Origin: Bacteroidales bacterium
Lineage (GTDB): Bacteria; Bacteroidota; Bacteroidia; Bacteroidales; UBA932
Length of the DNA stretch: 64,000 nt
Reading direction: 5' to 3'
Assembly (NCBI GenBank): GCA_017959005.1
Contig: JAGDBO010000012.1
Location: 114,003 to 178,002 of the forward strand
Shown: positions 51,166 to 59,018 of the stretch, one piece after another
How the letters are laid out: each line of letters opens with the position of its first letter
How positions within the stretch are numbered: the first letter of the stretch is position 1
Notes under the pieces: model-generated
What the model saw: only the letters and a program-made list of their open reading frames with translations
Databases searched by the model: none
What the model was told of the DNA's origin: nothing
Translations under genes and position numbers: made by a program

Positions 51166-51741
51166 ATGAGATATATGAAAAGTTTTAAATCTTCAGCGTG
51201 GATTCTTCCACAACCTGTGCTTATTTTAGGCACATTTGACAAAAACGGCAAGGCAAACGCAATGAACGCTGCCTGGGGCGGACAGTTGGATATGACAGAG
51301 ATCATTATCTCTCTGGGTTCACACGCCACAACAGATAATCTTGCTCAAAATCCGGAGTTTACAGTAGCCTTTGCCACTGCATCCACCATGGTTGCATCAG
51401 ACTATGTTGGCATTGTAAGCGGCAGAAACACTCCTAATAAAATGGAGAATACCGGCTGGGAGGTAGAGAAGGCTCCGAATGTGAACGCACCTGTATTTAA
51501 GGCATTTCCAATGACTTTGGAGTGCAAGGTTAAGCAGATGAAGGGGGAGAGAACCGGCGGCGGTTATCTCATAGCAGAGATAGTTAACATCCTTTGTGAT
51601 GAGAAGTATCTGGCAGAGGATGGTAAGCCGGATGTAGAGAAGATGGAGCTTATTACCTTTAACCCTGTACAACATACTTATATTCAGTTAGGTAAAACGG
51701 TTGGTAAAGCCTTTTCAGACGGTCTCAAACTGAAGAAATAA
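51166..51741 (+). CDS. flavin reductase family protein (flavoredoxin-like)
   Basis: A 191-residue FMN-binding split-barrel protein: PVLILGTFDKNGKANAMNAA, GSHATTDNLAQNPEFTVAFA, YVGIVSGRNTPNKMENTGW and FPMTLECKVKQ. Members transfer electrons to or from FMN in anaerobes. It starts 4 nt after the regulator stop, so it is likely controlled by it and may be part of the stimulus-response pair. Confidence 0.9.
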   Translation: MRYMKSFKSSAWILPQPVLILGTFDKNGKANAMNAAWGGQLDMTEIIISLGSHATTDNLAQNPEFTVAFATASTMVASDYVGIVSGRNTPNKMENTGWEVEKAPNVNAPVFKAFPMTLECKVKQMKGERTGGGYLIAEIVNILCDEKYLAEDGKPDVEKMELITFNPVQHTYIQLGKTVGKAFSDGLKLKK

Positions 51742-51776
51742 CTATTTCTTTGGATGTAAATCACAATTAGTAGGTA

Positions 51777-51807
51777 TTGTGGGATAGGGGAAAGCACCCT
51801 AATTTTG
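51777..51807 (+). promoter_or_regulatory. promoter of the metal exporter gene
   Basis: TTG (51777-51779), a 20-nt spacer and TAATTTTG (51800-51807), 9 nt before the ATG at 51817. Confidence 0.6.
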
Positions 51808-51816
51808 CATCCGGTT

Positions 51817-53037
51817 ATGAAAGAGTTCTTATATTCATTATTGACTGTTACGGGCGAGATGAGTCCGTACTTGCTGTTAGGATTCCTAATAGCAGGCATT
51901 TTACACGTCTTTGTACCGGGACGTTTCTATGCAAAGTATCTATCCAGAAACAATAGATTCTCAGTTCTTTACGCAGCATTGCTTGGAGTTCCGCTGCCAC
52001 TATGTTCCTGCGGAGTTATTCCAACAGCCATAGGGCTTAAGAACGAGAAGGCCTCAAAAGGAGCAGTTGCCTCCTTCCTTATTGCAACCCCTCAGACGGG
52101 CATAGATTCCATTCTTGCAACCTTCTCAGTGCTAGGACTCGGTTTTGCAATTATAAGGCCTGTAGCCGCCTTGGTAACAGGAGTTTGCGGGGGCCTGCTG
52201 GTTAACCGCTTAATAAAAGAGGATACAGACAACACACCAACAAACACCGCCTGCTGTTCAGAGAGCGGAAGCAAACTCTGGAGAGTTCTGCACTACGCCT
52301 TCTTTGAGATGATGCAGGACATAGGTTTAAGGCTCATTGTAGGCCTTATCTTGGCCGCTCTTATTCAGGTAGTTGTACCGGATGAGTTCTTCCTCCGTTT
52401 TGGCTCCAACGCACTGCTTCAGATGCTAGTTATCCTGGCTATTGCAGTTCCAATGTACATCTGCTCAACGGGTAGCATTCCTGTGGCGGCCGCACTTATA
52501 ATGAAAGGCCTCTCACCGGGAGCAGCGCTTGTAATGCTGATGGCCGGCCCTGCAGTAAACATGGCCTCTATATTGGTGGTACGCAAGTCATTAGGAAACA
52601 GGTTCACAACCATCTACCTGCTTGTAATCATTGGCTTCTCCATACTGTTCGGCCTTTTGGTAAACGCCATAGGCCTGAACATAACCCCTTTGGCAAACCT
52701 GGATGCCTGCTGTGCAGAGGAAGGAGTAACACTCAGCCCTTTCAAGTGGCTCTGCACCATCCTTTTAACCCTTTTAATCCTTTTTGCACTCTTTATGAAG
52801 TTCTTTGGCAATCATTCTCACGATGGTGAAACAGACAACAATACAACCGTTTACACTGTTGAAGGCATGCACTGCAGCCACTGTGAAGCTGCTGTTGAAC
52901 GTGCAGTAATGGGAGTTCCGGGCATCACCTCAGCCAAAGCCAGTGCCCCACGTAAAACCCTCACCGTCACCGGCAACGCCTCCGCCTCAGCCATCCGCAC
53001 CGCCGTTGAAACCGCCGGCTACAAGATGTCCTCCTAA
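51817..53037 (+). CDS. SO_0444-type Cu/Zn exporter with C-terminal HMA domain
   Basis: About 406 residues. A DUF318/permease membrane region (two four-helix halves) with the diagnostic PLPLCSCGVIPTAIGLKNEK and MYICSTGSIPVAAALIMKGL, a cysteine-rich linker (TACCSES; LDACCAEEG), then a heavy-metal-associated domain (about 345-406; VEGMHCSHCEAAVERAV). The SO_0444 family exports copper and zinc. The HMA CX2C could hand over the metal. The TTG at 51805 in the same frame overlaps the -7 element, so ATG at 51817 is used. Confidence 0.9.
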   Translation: MKEFLYSLLTVTGEMSPYLLLGFLIAGILHVFVPGRFYAKYLSRNNRFSVLYAALLGVPLPLCSCGVIPTAIGLKNEKASKGAVASFLIATPQTGIDSILATFSVLGLGFAIIRPVAALVTGVCGGLLVNRLIKEDTDNTPTNTACCSESGSKLWRVLHYAFFEMMQDIGLRLIVGLILAALIQVVVPDEFFLRFGSNALLQMLVILAIAVPMYICSTGSIPVAAALIMKGLSPGAALVMLMAGPAVNMASILVVRKSLGNRFTTIYLLVIIGFSILFGLLVNAIGLNITPLANLDACCAEEGVTLSPFKWLCTILLTLLILFALFMKFFGNHSHDGETDNNTTVYTVEGMHCSHCEAAVERAVMGVPGITSAKASAPRKTLTVTGNASASAIRTAVETAGYKMSS

Positions 53038-53063
53038 GGAAGTAATTCAACCATAATAATAGC

Positions 53064-53099
53064 AATCCCGCCACCCTCAAAATAGGGGATGGCGGGATT
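53064..53099. terminator. bidirectional terminator between convergent genes
   Basis: A 10-bp perfect stem (AATCCCGCCA with TGGCGGGATT) enclosing a smaller CCC/GGG stem. AT-rich tracts lie on both sides, between the metal exporter stop and the surface lipoprotein stop. Confidence 0.65.
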
Positions 53100-53134
53100 A
53101 ATATTATTTTAAATAAGAATTGTCTTAACCTGAA

Positions 53135-55198
53135 TTAATACTGATAAAGGGCTGCAACTTCCTCTGCTGTAAGGGCTTTATTGTAGAGACGGACTTCATC
53201 CATCTTGCCTCCGAAAAACTCACCATCTCCATAGCTTCCAAGGTAATGATAATTGTTTTCCCATGAAGGAGTTAAGGTCTGAGCTCCGTTAGACATTGTG
53301 TAGTTGCAAACAGCGTTTCCATCAACATATAACGTTCCTCTTAGGTTGATTACATCTCTAACAAAGGTAACCATGTGCCAATTACCATCATTATAAGCGT
53401 TGGCAGATTCTACGGTATAAGTATAATAGGTTCCTTCCCAGATTTGTATTTTTCCATTTCCTAAAAAGCGTACGAACCATCCCCAACTGCCATTACCATT
53501 TTCCGTTCTAATAATATTAGCGGAACCTCCTGTACCAGTGGTATTAACCCATGCATTAAAAGTGAAAGATGTTGCGTCATCAAAGTTTCCTGCTGGATAT
53601 ATATTCATCTTATCATCTACTCCGTCAAAAGAATACGCCTTATTTGCATTCCCGAATCTGTCTGTAGTCAATGTGGCGCCATAGTTTGTAGCATTAATAG
53701 TTCCAGAGGTCACGGCATCATTGGTGTTCCCATTGAACGGCCAGTAGTGAATCAAGTTGCTGATAGCCTGAACCTCTTTGACAGGACGTATCGGTTGCCC
53801 AATCCAACATTGTCCATTTTCAGAATATATACTACCTTGATATGAGTACCAGATAAGAGGGCTTGTTGCTTTAGTAGACGATATGATATTAGTCCATCCT
53901 CCAACACCGGAGAATGTATATCCATCTAAACGACCTCCTAAAGGAATAAAAATAGAATTACCGTTGGCGGCAGTAAAAGTCCAGCCGGAATTATAAACTT
54001 TATCCAATGCATAAAGCGCCACCATTTCTTCATTTGTCGGCATTCGCCAACCGTCACCGAGATATGCAGTTGCTGCATCGTCCTGTGGTTCAAGAACATC
54101 TCCGGAATTCGGATACTTGAAATTATCATTTAATGTTGCATCATACCAGTAGTATAAGGTGTTCTTCATCCAAGTCTTCATTTGCCAAGTGGATGCAGTA
54201 TAAAGGTCCGGCACAATTTCTCCCCACGCCAGATAGAAGCCGTAGTCTGTGGTACCCGTTGCAGTAGCTCCCAGATTTCTATCTGCCCATAAGAGTAGTT
54301 TTCCTGTTGCAGGATCATTATTCTTATACAGTCCCATATCAACACCTCCGGGAACGGTGACTGCAGCAGGCCATGAAGCAACATTTTTAATATTTATGGA
54401 GGAATGACTTACCAGCGTGTTGCTTATAGTAGCAGACTTGGCAGGGGCGCCTGTCTCAAAGAATACAAAGCGGCGCTCAGAAGCTGAAGCCCAGTTAGTT
54501 GCATTTATCTGCCCACTGAACATAATACCTTCATTGTTGTAAACATAACCCCATAACGGCTGGGTGTAATCCAATGCTTTTATAGCAAATCCTCCGGCAG
54601 GGGTATATGAGCCGCAGGCAGCAGGGCGGATGTCCTTAGCTACCAGACGGTACTTCCAGTTTGTTGCATAATTACTACCGTCTTTATCTACAAAGAACTG
54701 TACGTAATTATCTGGAATAACCATATTTAAGCTTGCTGTAAGGGTAGCAATTTCTCCTGCCGTTTTCAACTCGTATGGAGCCGTTGCACTGGAGAAGTAG
54801 GTATAAATTGGTAAATCATCAGCTCCTTTGAATACATAACTCTCTCCACTTGTCGTAATATTTACCGTACCGAATGGGAAATAAACGGCGCTCATAGTTG
54901 CTCCTGTTGTAGCAAGTTCTCCTATGGTAAGACCACCTTGGAGTACTCCGTTCCACTTTGTGCCGTCAAACGTAATAGTAGCATATTTTGGAGTAGCTGA
55001 TATGGCTACATTATTGAAAAATAGATAAATAACATCACCTGTAACAAAGGCGGTCTTTACTGATTTAGTAGGGGCTTGTTTAACAGTTACAGAAAATTCC
55101 AGGCGGGTCTGTGGAGTTATTTTTTCTGTTTTACTATCCTCTTTAGCACAGGAAGTAAGCGCAAAAACAGCGCAAAGAATTAATAAGTACTTTTTCAT
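53135..55198 (-). CDS. surface lipoprotein: fimbrillin-like, FISUMP and LamG domains
   Basis: A 687-residue lipoprotein (MKKYLLILCAVFALTSCAKE, lipobox LTSC). Residues 30-270 resemble a fimbrillin-like beta-sandwich (TRLEFSVTVKQAPTKSVKTA, VYFPFGTVNITTSGE). Residues 290-470 resemble a FISUMP domain (VDMGLYKNNDPATGKLLLWA, NLGATATGTTDYGFYLAWGE, LGDGWRMPTNEEMVALYALD, GQCWIGQPIRPVK). Residues 490-687 form a LamG/concanavalin-like jelly roll (LIHYWPFNGNTNDAV, AYSFDGVDDKMNIYPAGNFD, MDEVRLYNKALTAEEVAALY). A likely glycan- or protein-binding surface protein. Codon use is more AT-rich than neighbours, and it follows a 45-residue ORF by 13 nt. Confidence 0.83.
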   Translation of the reverse strand: MKKYLLILCAVFALTSCAKEDSKTEKITPQTRLEFSVTVKQAPTKSVKTAFVTGDVIYLFFNNVAISATPKYATITFDGTKWNGVLQGGLTIGELATTGATMSAVYFPFGTVNITTSGESYVFKGADDLPIYTYFSSATAPYELKTAGEIATLTASLNMVIPDNYVQFFVDKDGSNYATNWKYRLVAKDIRPAACGSYTPAGGFAIKALDYTQPLWGYVYNNEGIMFSGQINATNWASASERRFVFFETGAPAKSATISNTLVSHSSINIKNVASWPAAVTVPGGVDMGLYKNNDPATGKLLLWADRNLGATATGTTDYGFYLAWGEIVPDLYTASTWQMKTWMKNTLYYWYDATLNDNFKYPNSGDVLEPQDDAATAYLGDGWRMPTNEEMVALYALDKVYNSGWTFTAANGNSIFIPLGGRLDGYTFSGVGGWTNIISSTKATSPLIWYSYQGSIYSENGQCWIGQPIRPVKEVQAISNLIHYWPFNGNTNDAVTSGTINATNYGATLTTDRFGNANKAYSFDGVDDKMNIYPAGNFDDATSFTFNAWVNTTGTGGSANIIRTENGNGSWGWFVRFLGNGKIQIWEGTYYTYTVESANAYNDGNWHMVTFVRDVINLRGTLYVDGNAVCNYTMSNGAQTLTPSWENNYHYLGSYGDGEFFGGKMDEVRLYNKALTAEEVAALYQY

Positions 55199-55211
55199 TG
55201 TGTTGCCCTCC

Positions 55212-55349
55212 TTAAAATATCCAGTTCTGTTCAGGGTCCATAGGATTATATTCCGGTTCTACACCACTTGTGCAAACCGCTCCTTCTTGCGCTACCTCTA
55301 ATATCAGTGCCAAGGGCGCTTCATAAAACTGTTTGATTTTCTTTTTCAT
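55212..55349 (-). CDS. 45-residue small protein upstream of the surface lipoprotein
   Basis: An open frame of 45 codons, too short for usual ORF lists: MKKKIKQFYEAPLALILEVA, then QEGAVCTSGVEPEYNPMDPE and QNWIF. Lys-rich start, a hydrophobic middle with one Cys, and an acidic aromatic tail. It ends 13 nt before the lipoprotein ATG, so it is in the same transcript. Similar-looking short ORFs stand before fimbrillin-type genes in Bacteroidales as I recall; their role is unknown. It could be a leader, a regulator or a secreted peptide. Confidence 0.6.
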   Translation of the reverse strand: MKKKIKQFYEAPLALILEVAQEGAVCTSGVEPEYNPMDPEQNWIF

Positions 55350-55567
55350 ACTGTATTGTTATTCTATTTGTATGCACACAAAGAAATATGCGACTACCTT
55401 TTGTGGCTCGCACTAAAAACGGTTAAGTAATTGATTATAAAATTGTTAATGCCCCCACCTAAAGAGCAGAAGAGCTCATCAGAAAATGTGATATGAATAG
55501 GGTTGCAACGCATTTCTGGCTGATTTGCAGTCAAAGTTATTCATTTTCAGTTTAACACCAAAAAGTT
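55350..55567. other. AT-rich intergenic region, no gene seen
   Basis: A 218-bp gap between the start of the 45-residue ORF and the stop of the PAS gene. It must hold the promoter of the lipoprotein unit, but I find no full TAnnTTTG on the minus strand. No inverted repeat or RNA is obvious. Confidence 0.5.
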
Positions 55568-55906
55568 TTAAGGCTTCCTCACTCTGTTGGGAATGAATTC
55601 CGGGAGGACTATGGAGAGTTCCATGAAGCCGGCGTACTCATCATTGTCATACCACGGGGTTTGGAAGATGAGCTTCTTTACTCCCTCTTTTTCAACGGTA
55701 TAAATGTTGGTTCTGGGGTTCTTGAGCATATCATTGAGGAGGGAACGTGCCGGCTCCGGATGGCAGTCCAGCACGTTATTTCCTATGATCTCTTCTCCCG
55801 GTTTAAGGAACGTTTTCCGGGATTTCTTGTTCATATCCAAGATCTTACCGTTCTTGTCACAAACAGTAACGGCAACGTCTGCCCCTTCAAAGTAATCTCT
55901 TTTCAC
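55568..55906 (-). CDS. stand-alone PAS-domain protein
   Basis: A 112-residue protein consisting of one PAS fold: DVAVTVCDKNGKILDMNKKS, VLDCHPEPARSLLNDMLKN, IYTVEKEGVKKLIFQTPWYD and a final strand GFMELSIVLPEF. It has no output domain and no signal peptide. Related small PAS proteins in anaerobes sometimes bind haem or flavin; ligands are not visible here. It starts 3 nt after an exported-protein gene, so a cytoplasmic sensor sits at the end of a secretome operon. Confidence 0.85.
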   Translation of the reverse strand: MKRDYFEGADVAVTVCDKNGKILDMNKKSRKTFLKPGEEIIGNNVLDCHPEPARSLLNDMLKNPRTNIYTVEKEGVKKLIFQTPWYDNDEYAGFMELSIVLPEFIPNRVRKP

Positions 55907-55909
55907 TTT

Positions 55910-56692
55910 CTATTTCTTTTTAATATATACTCCGTCTGCTGCGGCACCGGAACCAAAGCATCCCAGGGTTTCATTGCCGGTCATACTCTTGAGTACCACA
56001 AACTTCTTAAAGAAGTGGGCGCTGAAGCCGTAGCCGCATTCATTTACATTCTCGTATGTAAACCAGTTGTATGTGTATTTACCAAGTACTGCCGGACGGT
56101 TGGGATCATTTTTGAATTCTGCCATACCGCTCGGAGCGTTGCATACCTCAAAGTTCAATAGGTATTTACCTGCCTTGCTGAAGGTTACGTGGCCGCCAAC
56201 CATAGACTGAGAGTTGGAATTCCACACGGAATAGGCATAGTAACTGCCTATATCTTCCGGATCTGCGTAGTCCAAATATTCAGTGACGTTGAAGACTCCG
56301 TATGAGGCATCTTCTTCATCTTCAAAGTCTTTCATCTGATAAACGGTCTCCGTCTTTGGGTCTCTCCAAGTTCCATTCGTTAAGGAGACTCTCTCATTCT
56401 CATTGCTCTCTATCTTAAAGGTCATCATACCGGTGATGGTTCCATCTGCCTGGTATTCATTCAAATAGTACCATCCGTCATCATTCAGTACTCCGCCTAC
56501 AACCATTATGGAAATGTTGTGTTTGGTGTAAATAATCTCACCAACTGCTATATCATCATCGTTTACCGCAAATCTCAGAAGAACCGGAATCTTCTCTCCA
56601 AGGGTTCCTAAGAAACTGTAAATGCCCACCTCATCTGCATGGGCGGAGATAGCCATAAGGAGTGCAACTATTAATGTAATTAACTTTCTCAT
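55910..56692 (-). CDS. exported protein of unknown function
   Basis: A 260-residue exported protein with signal peptide MRKLITLIVALLMAISAHAD. The body is beta-rich: IPVLLRFAVNDDDIAVGEII, GWYYLNEYQADGTITGMMTF, NGTWRDPKTETVYQM and, at the C-terminus, GKYTYNWFTYENVNECGYGF and KSMTGNETLGCFGSGAAADG. I do not recognise the family. The start overlaps the upstream NGH/WNG-protein stop (ATGA). Confidence 0.78.
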   Translation of the reverse strand: MRKLITLIVALLMAISAHADEVGIYSFLGTLGEKIPVLLRFAVNDDDIAVGEIIYTKHNISIMVVGGVLNDDGWYYLNEYQADGTITGMMTFKIESNENERVSLTNGTWRDPKTETVYQMKDFEDEEDASYGVFNVTEYLDYADPEDIGSYYAYSVWNSNSQSMVGGHVTFSKAGKYLLNFEVCNAPSGMAEFKNDPNRPAVLGKYTYNWFTYENVNECGYGFSAHFFKKFVVLKSMTGNETLGCFGSGAAADGVYIKKK

Positions 56693-57888
56693 TTGTCTAC
56701 ACTTACAAATTTAGAACCGTTCCACGTAAAGCGTTTTGTGACCTTACCGTTTTTAGTGTAATAGATGTATCCGAGGGTTTTACCAACTCTTGGAAGTGAG
56801 TGAGCTGCACAGTCCGCTCCTGCCGGTGCCTCAAACTCTATACCCAGTTCCGGACCGTATGTTGGTTTCATTTTATGAGTTGCATTGTCATACAGATAGA
56901 AGTCAATGCCGGTATACTGTCCAGCAACAGGCACTCCCTCCATATAGAAATCATTGGTAACTGCCAGCAGTTTATGCTTCTTGTCTGCATAGTTCCAGTA
57001 GCAGAACTCAACAACGAGTTTTGATTCTTCACTAACTGACTCAAAGCAGGCATAACCGTTACTGCGGTCTAAAGTAACATACTCACCAGGTATCTGATTC
57101 ATTCCGTTAAGGAAGAGTTCCCAACTCTGTTTCAATGAGTTGATGGATTCTCCCGGCTCCGGCTGGTAAAGGAATGCGTTTACAAAGTCTTTGATATCCG
57201 GAGCATTACCCTTGTAGTTTACGGTGATTGCCAAATCATCAAGCGGGTCAAAGGACTCGCTCTTGGAGTAAACCGGTTTCATACCGTTCCACTTAAATGT
57301 ATGGCGTACAGGACCGTCATTTCCCCACTCGTCTACTGTTACATCCTTGCCTACTTTAGGCAGACGGTAAACCATCTGAACATATTCTCCTCTCTCTCCC
57401 CAGCGGTAGCCCTTAAGGATATCCGGCTCCGGTGTAAGTGTCTTTGTCTGAGGGCTATAGTCATAGAAGCAGATGAATTCTATATTTGGGTCTGTAGGTT
57501 TTCCAATACGTACTGCAAAGAGTTTGTGACCGTTGGTTCTGTTCCAGTAGCAGAGAGACATAGACTCTCCGTCAGTACCGGCGTCATCAATAGAGGCATA
57601 ACCGTTCTTTGTATCTACTGTAACTACAAGAGTGGTCTCTGTATCAAGGACTTCTCTGTCCAGCCCTTTCTTCATTGTGTTGCGAATCTCACGGCCCATC
57701 CAGGTTGGCCAGGTCTGGTCAAAACGCTCAAACATAACGCCTAAGCTTCCGTTAACTACATTGGTGATAGGCTTTGTATGCCACCCGCTGTAAATCACAT
57801 CAATAGGGGTACTTTCAAAGTTCCTCTCCTGAGCAAATGCCGTAAATGCCGTAAAGAGAACGGCAACAGCCATTAAGATTTTTTTCAT
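56689..57888 (-). CDS. exported protein with duplicated NGH/WNG domain
   Basis: A 399-residue protein with signal peptide (MKKILMAVAVLFTAFTAFAQ) and two copies of one domain. Copy 1 spans about 88-207, copy 2 about 270-396. Matching landmarks: NGYASI/NGYACF (95/277), CYWNRTNGHKLFAVR/CYWNYADKKHKLLAV (113/296), FYDYSPQTKTLTPE/FYLYDNATHKMKPT (141/330), LPKVGK/LPRVGK (176/365) and FKWNGMKPV/FTWNGSKFV (198/387). The offset stays at 182-192 residues throughout. The first copy aligns with the lipoprotein at 41349. Function unknown. ATG at 57888 chosen for the signal peptide. First gene of a three-gene unit. Confidence 0.8.
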   Translation of the reverse strand: MKKILMAVAVLFTAFTAFAQERNFESTPIDVIYSGWHTKPITNVVNGSLGVMFERFDQTWPTWMGREIRNTMKKGLDREVLDTETTLVVTVDTKNGYASIDDAGTDGESMSLCYWNRTNGHKLFAVRIGKPTDPNIEFICFYDYSPQTKTLTPEPDILKGYRWGERGEYVQMVYRLPKVGKDVTVDEWGNDGPVRHTFKWNGMKPVYSKSESFDPLDDLAITVNYKGNAPDIKDFVNAFLYQPEPGESINSLKQSWELFLNGMNQIPGEYVTLDRSNGYACFESVSEESKLVVEFCYWNYADKKHKLLAVTNDFYMEGVPVAGQYTGIDFYLYDNATHKMKPTYGPELGIEFEAPAGADCAAHSLPRVGKTLGYIYYTKNGKVTKRFTWNGSKFVSVDK

Positions 57889-57918
57889 ATCTCTGATAAT
57901 CAAATTATTTCCTATCTA

Positions 57919-57934
57919 TATCTTTACAAAGATA
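57919..57934. promoter_or_regulatory. -7 element within a palindrome, divergent region
   Basis: TATCTTT-AC-AAAGATA, 7-base arms with a 2-nt centre. The reverse strand reads TATCTTTG at 57934-57927, a -7 element about 39 nt before the ATG at 57888. The palindrome could serve as an operator in the 124-bp divergent gap between two secretome operons. Confidence 0.45.
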
Positions 57935-58012
57935 CAACTTATTTGGTAGTATAGGACAATCCTAGTATATTTACGCCTATTATAAAAGTATAATTATCAA
58001 AATAACAATTCA

Positions 58013-58999
58013 ATGAAAAGAACTTCAATCTTTCTGAAAGTTGTAATGGCGCTGGCAGTTGTTTTTTCTGCTACAACGGTGGCAAAAGCGCAATTAGGCA
58101 GCTTTGGTGAAACCATCAATCGAGATGGTGAAGAGTGTATCAGAGTATATACTGCAGAGCAGTTTATAAACGCTCTGGGCTCAAACAGGCACATACTGGT
58201 TGCAAAGAATACAGAGATTAACCTTACGCCTGTACTCAACAGTGAGAGCATGTTCCGCACCCGCTTTAAGATGTGGATGCCGGATGTTTCAGAAGGTATT
58301 GAGGATGACAGACCTACGGTTGTAAGCGAGAGCGTTTTTGACGGCCGCCAACTTTCTCTGGTCAATATGAAAAACCTCATTATTGAAGGAGAGTATCACT
58401 CAAGAATAGTTGTTGAGCCTCGTTATGCTTACTGCATAAACTTCATTAAATGTGAGGATTGCAAGGTTATTAACCTTACTATGGGACACACTGAGGGTGG
58501 CTATTGTGACGGCGGTGTGATAGGATTTCTCAGAGGTAAAAACAACATTGTATCTACCTGCGATCTATACGGCTGCGGAACATACGGCCTGCAGCTCATT
58601 GAAACAAAGAACTTTACGTTGTATAACAGTAATATTCACGATTGTACATACGGTATACTCTTTATGCGTGACTGCGATGAAACCCGTTTTGTTCACTGTG
58701 ACTTCTTTGACAACAAGGAGTTTACCCTTGTGGAGGCATATGACTGTATCAATGCTGAATTTGAGGACTGCCGCTTCTACAGAAACTGGGAAGACTCAAA
58801 GCTCTTCTATTTCACCAAGGAGTTTACTCTGCTTGGCTGCGAGGTGTACCACCCTACAAACAGACTTGGAACAATGAGCCTCTGCAAGCAGAACGGCAAT
58901 CAGCCAAATAACTTTAAATCAAACGCTTCATATACCAACGTTGAGAAGCGTGACGTTGGACCTGATAACGTTCAGGCAGACGGAAGAGGTGATGATTAA
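58013..58999 (+). CDS. exported right-handed parallel beta-helix protein
   Basis: A 328-residue exported protein: signal peptide (MALAVVFSATTVAKA near residues 10-26) and repeating short strands typical of a right-handed beta-helix (pectate-lyase-like): LSLVNMKNLIIEGEYHSRIV, CINFIKCEDCKVINLTMGHT, NFTLYNSNIHDCTYGILFMR, CINAEFEDCRFYRNW. Such folds often bind or cleave polysaccharide, but no catalytic set is obvious. Cysteines are frequent in the turns. First gene of the plus-strand secretome operon. Confidence 0.82.
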   Translation: MKRTSIFLKVVMALAVVFSATTVAKAQLGSFGETINRDGEECIRVYTAEQFINALGSNRHILVAKNTEINLTPVLNSESMFRTRFKMWMPDVSEGIEDDRPTVVSESVFDGRQLSLVNMKNLIIEGEYHSRIVVEPRYAYCINFIKCEDCKVINLTMGHTEGGYCDGGVIGFLRGKNNIVSTCDLYGCGTYGLQLIETKNFTLYNSNIHDCTYGILFMRDCDETRFVHCDFFDNKEFTLVEAYDCINAEFEDCRFYRNWEDSKLFYFTKEFTLLGCEVYHPTNRLGTMSLCKQNGNQPNNFKSNASYTNVEKRDVGPDNVQADGRGDD

Positions 59000-59018
59000 C
59001 GGTTAAGGAGGAGTTGAG

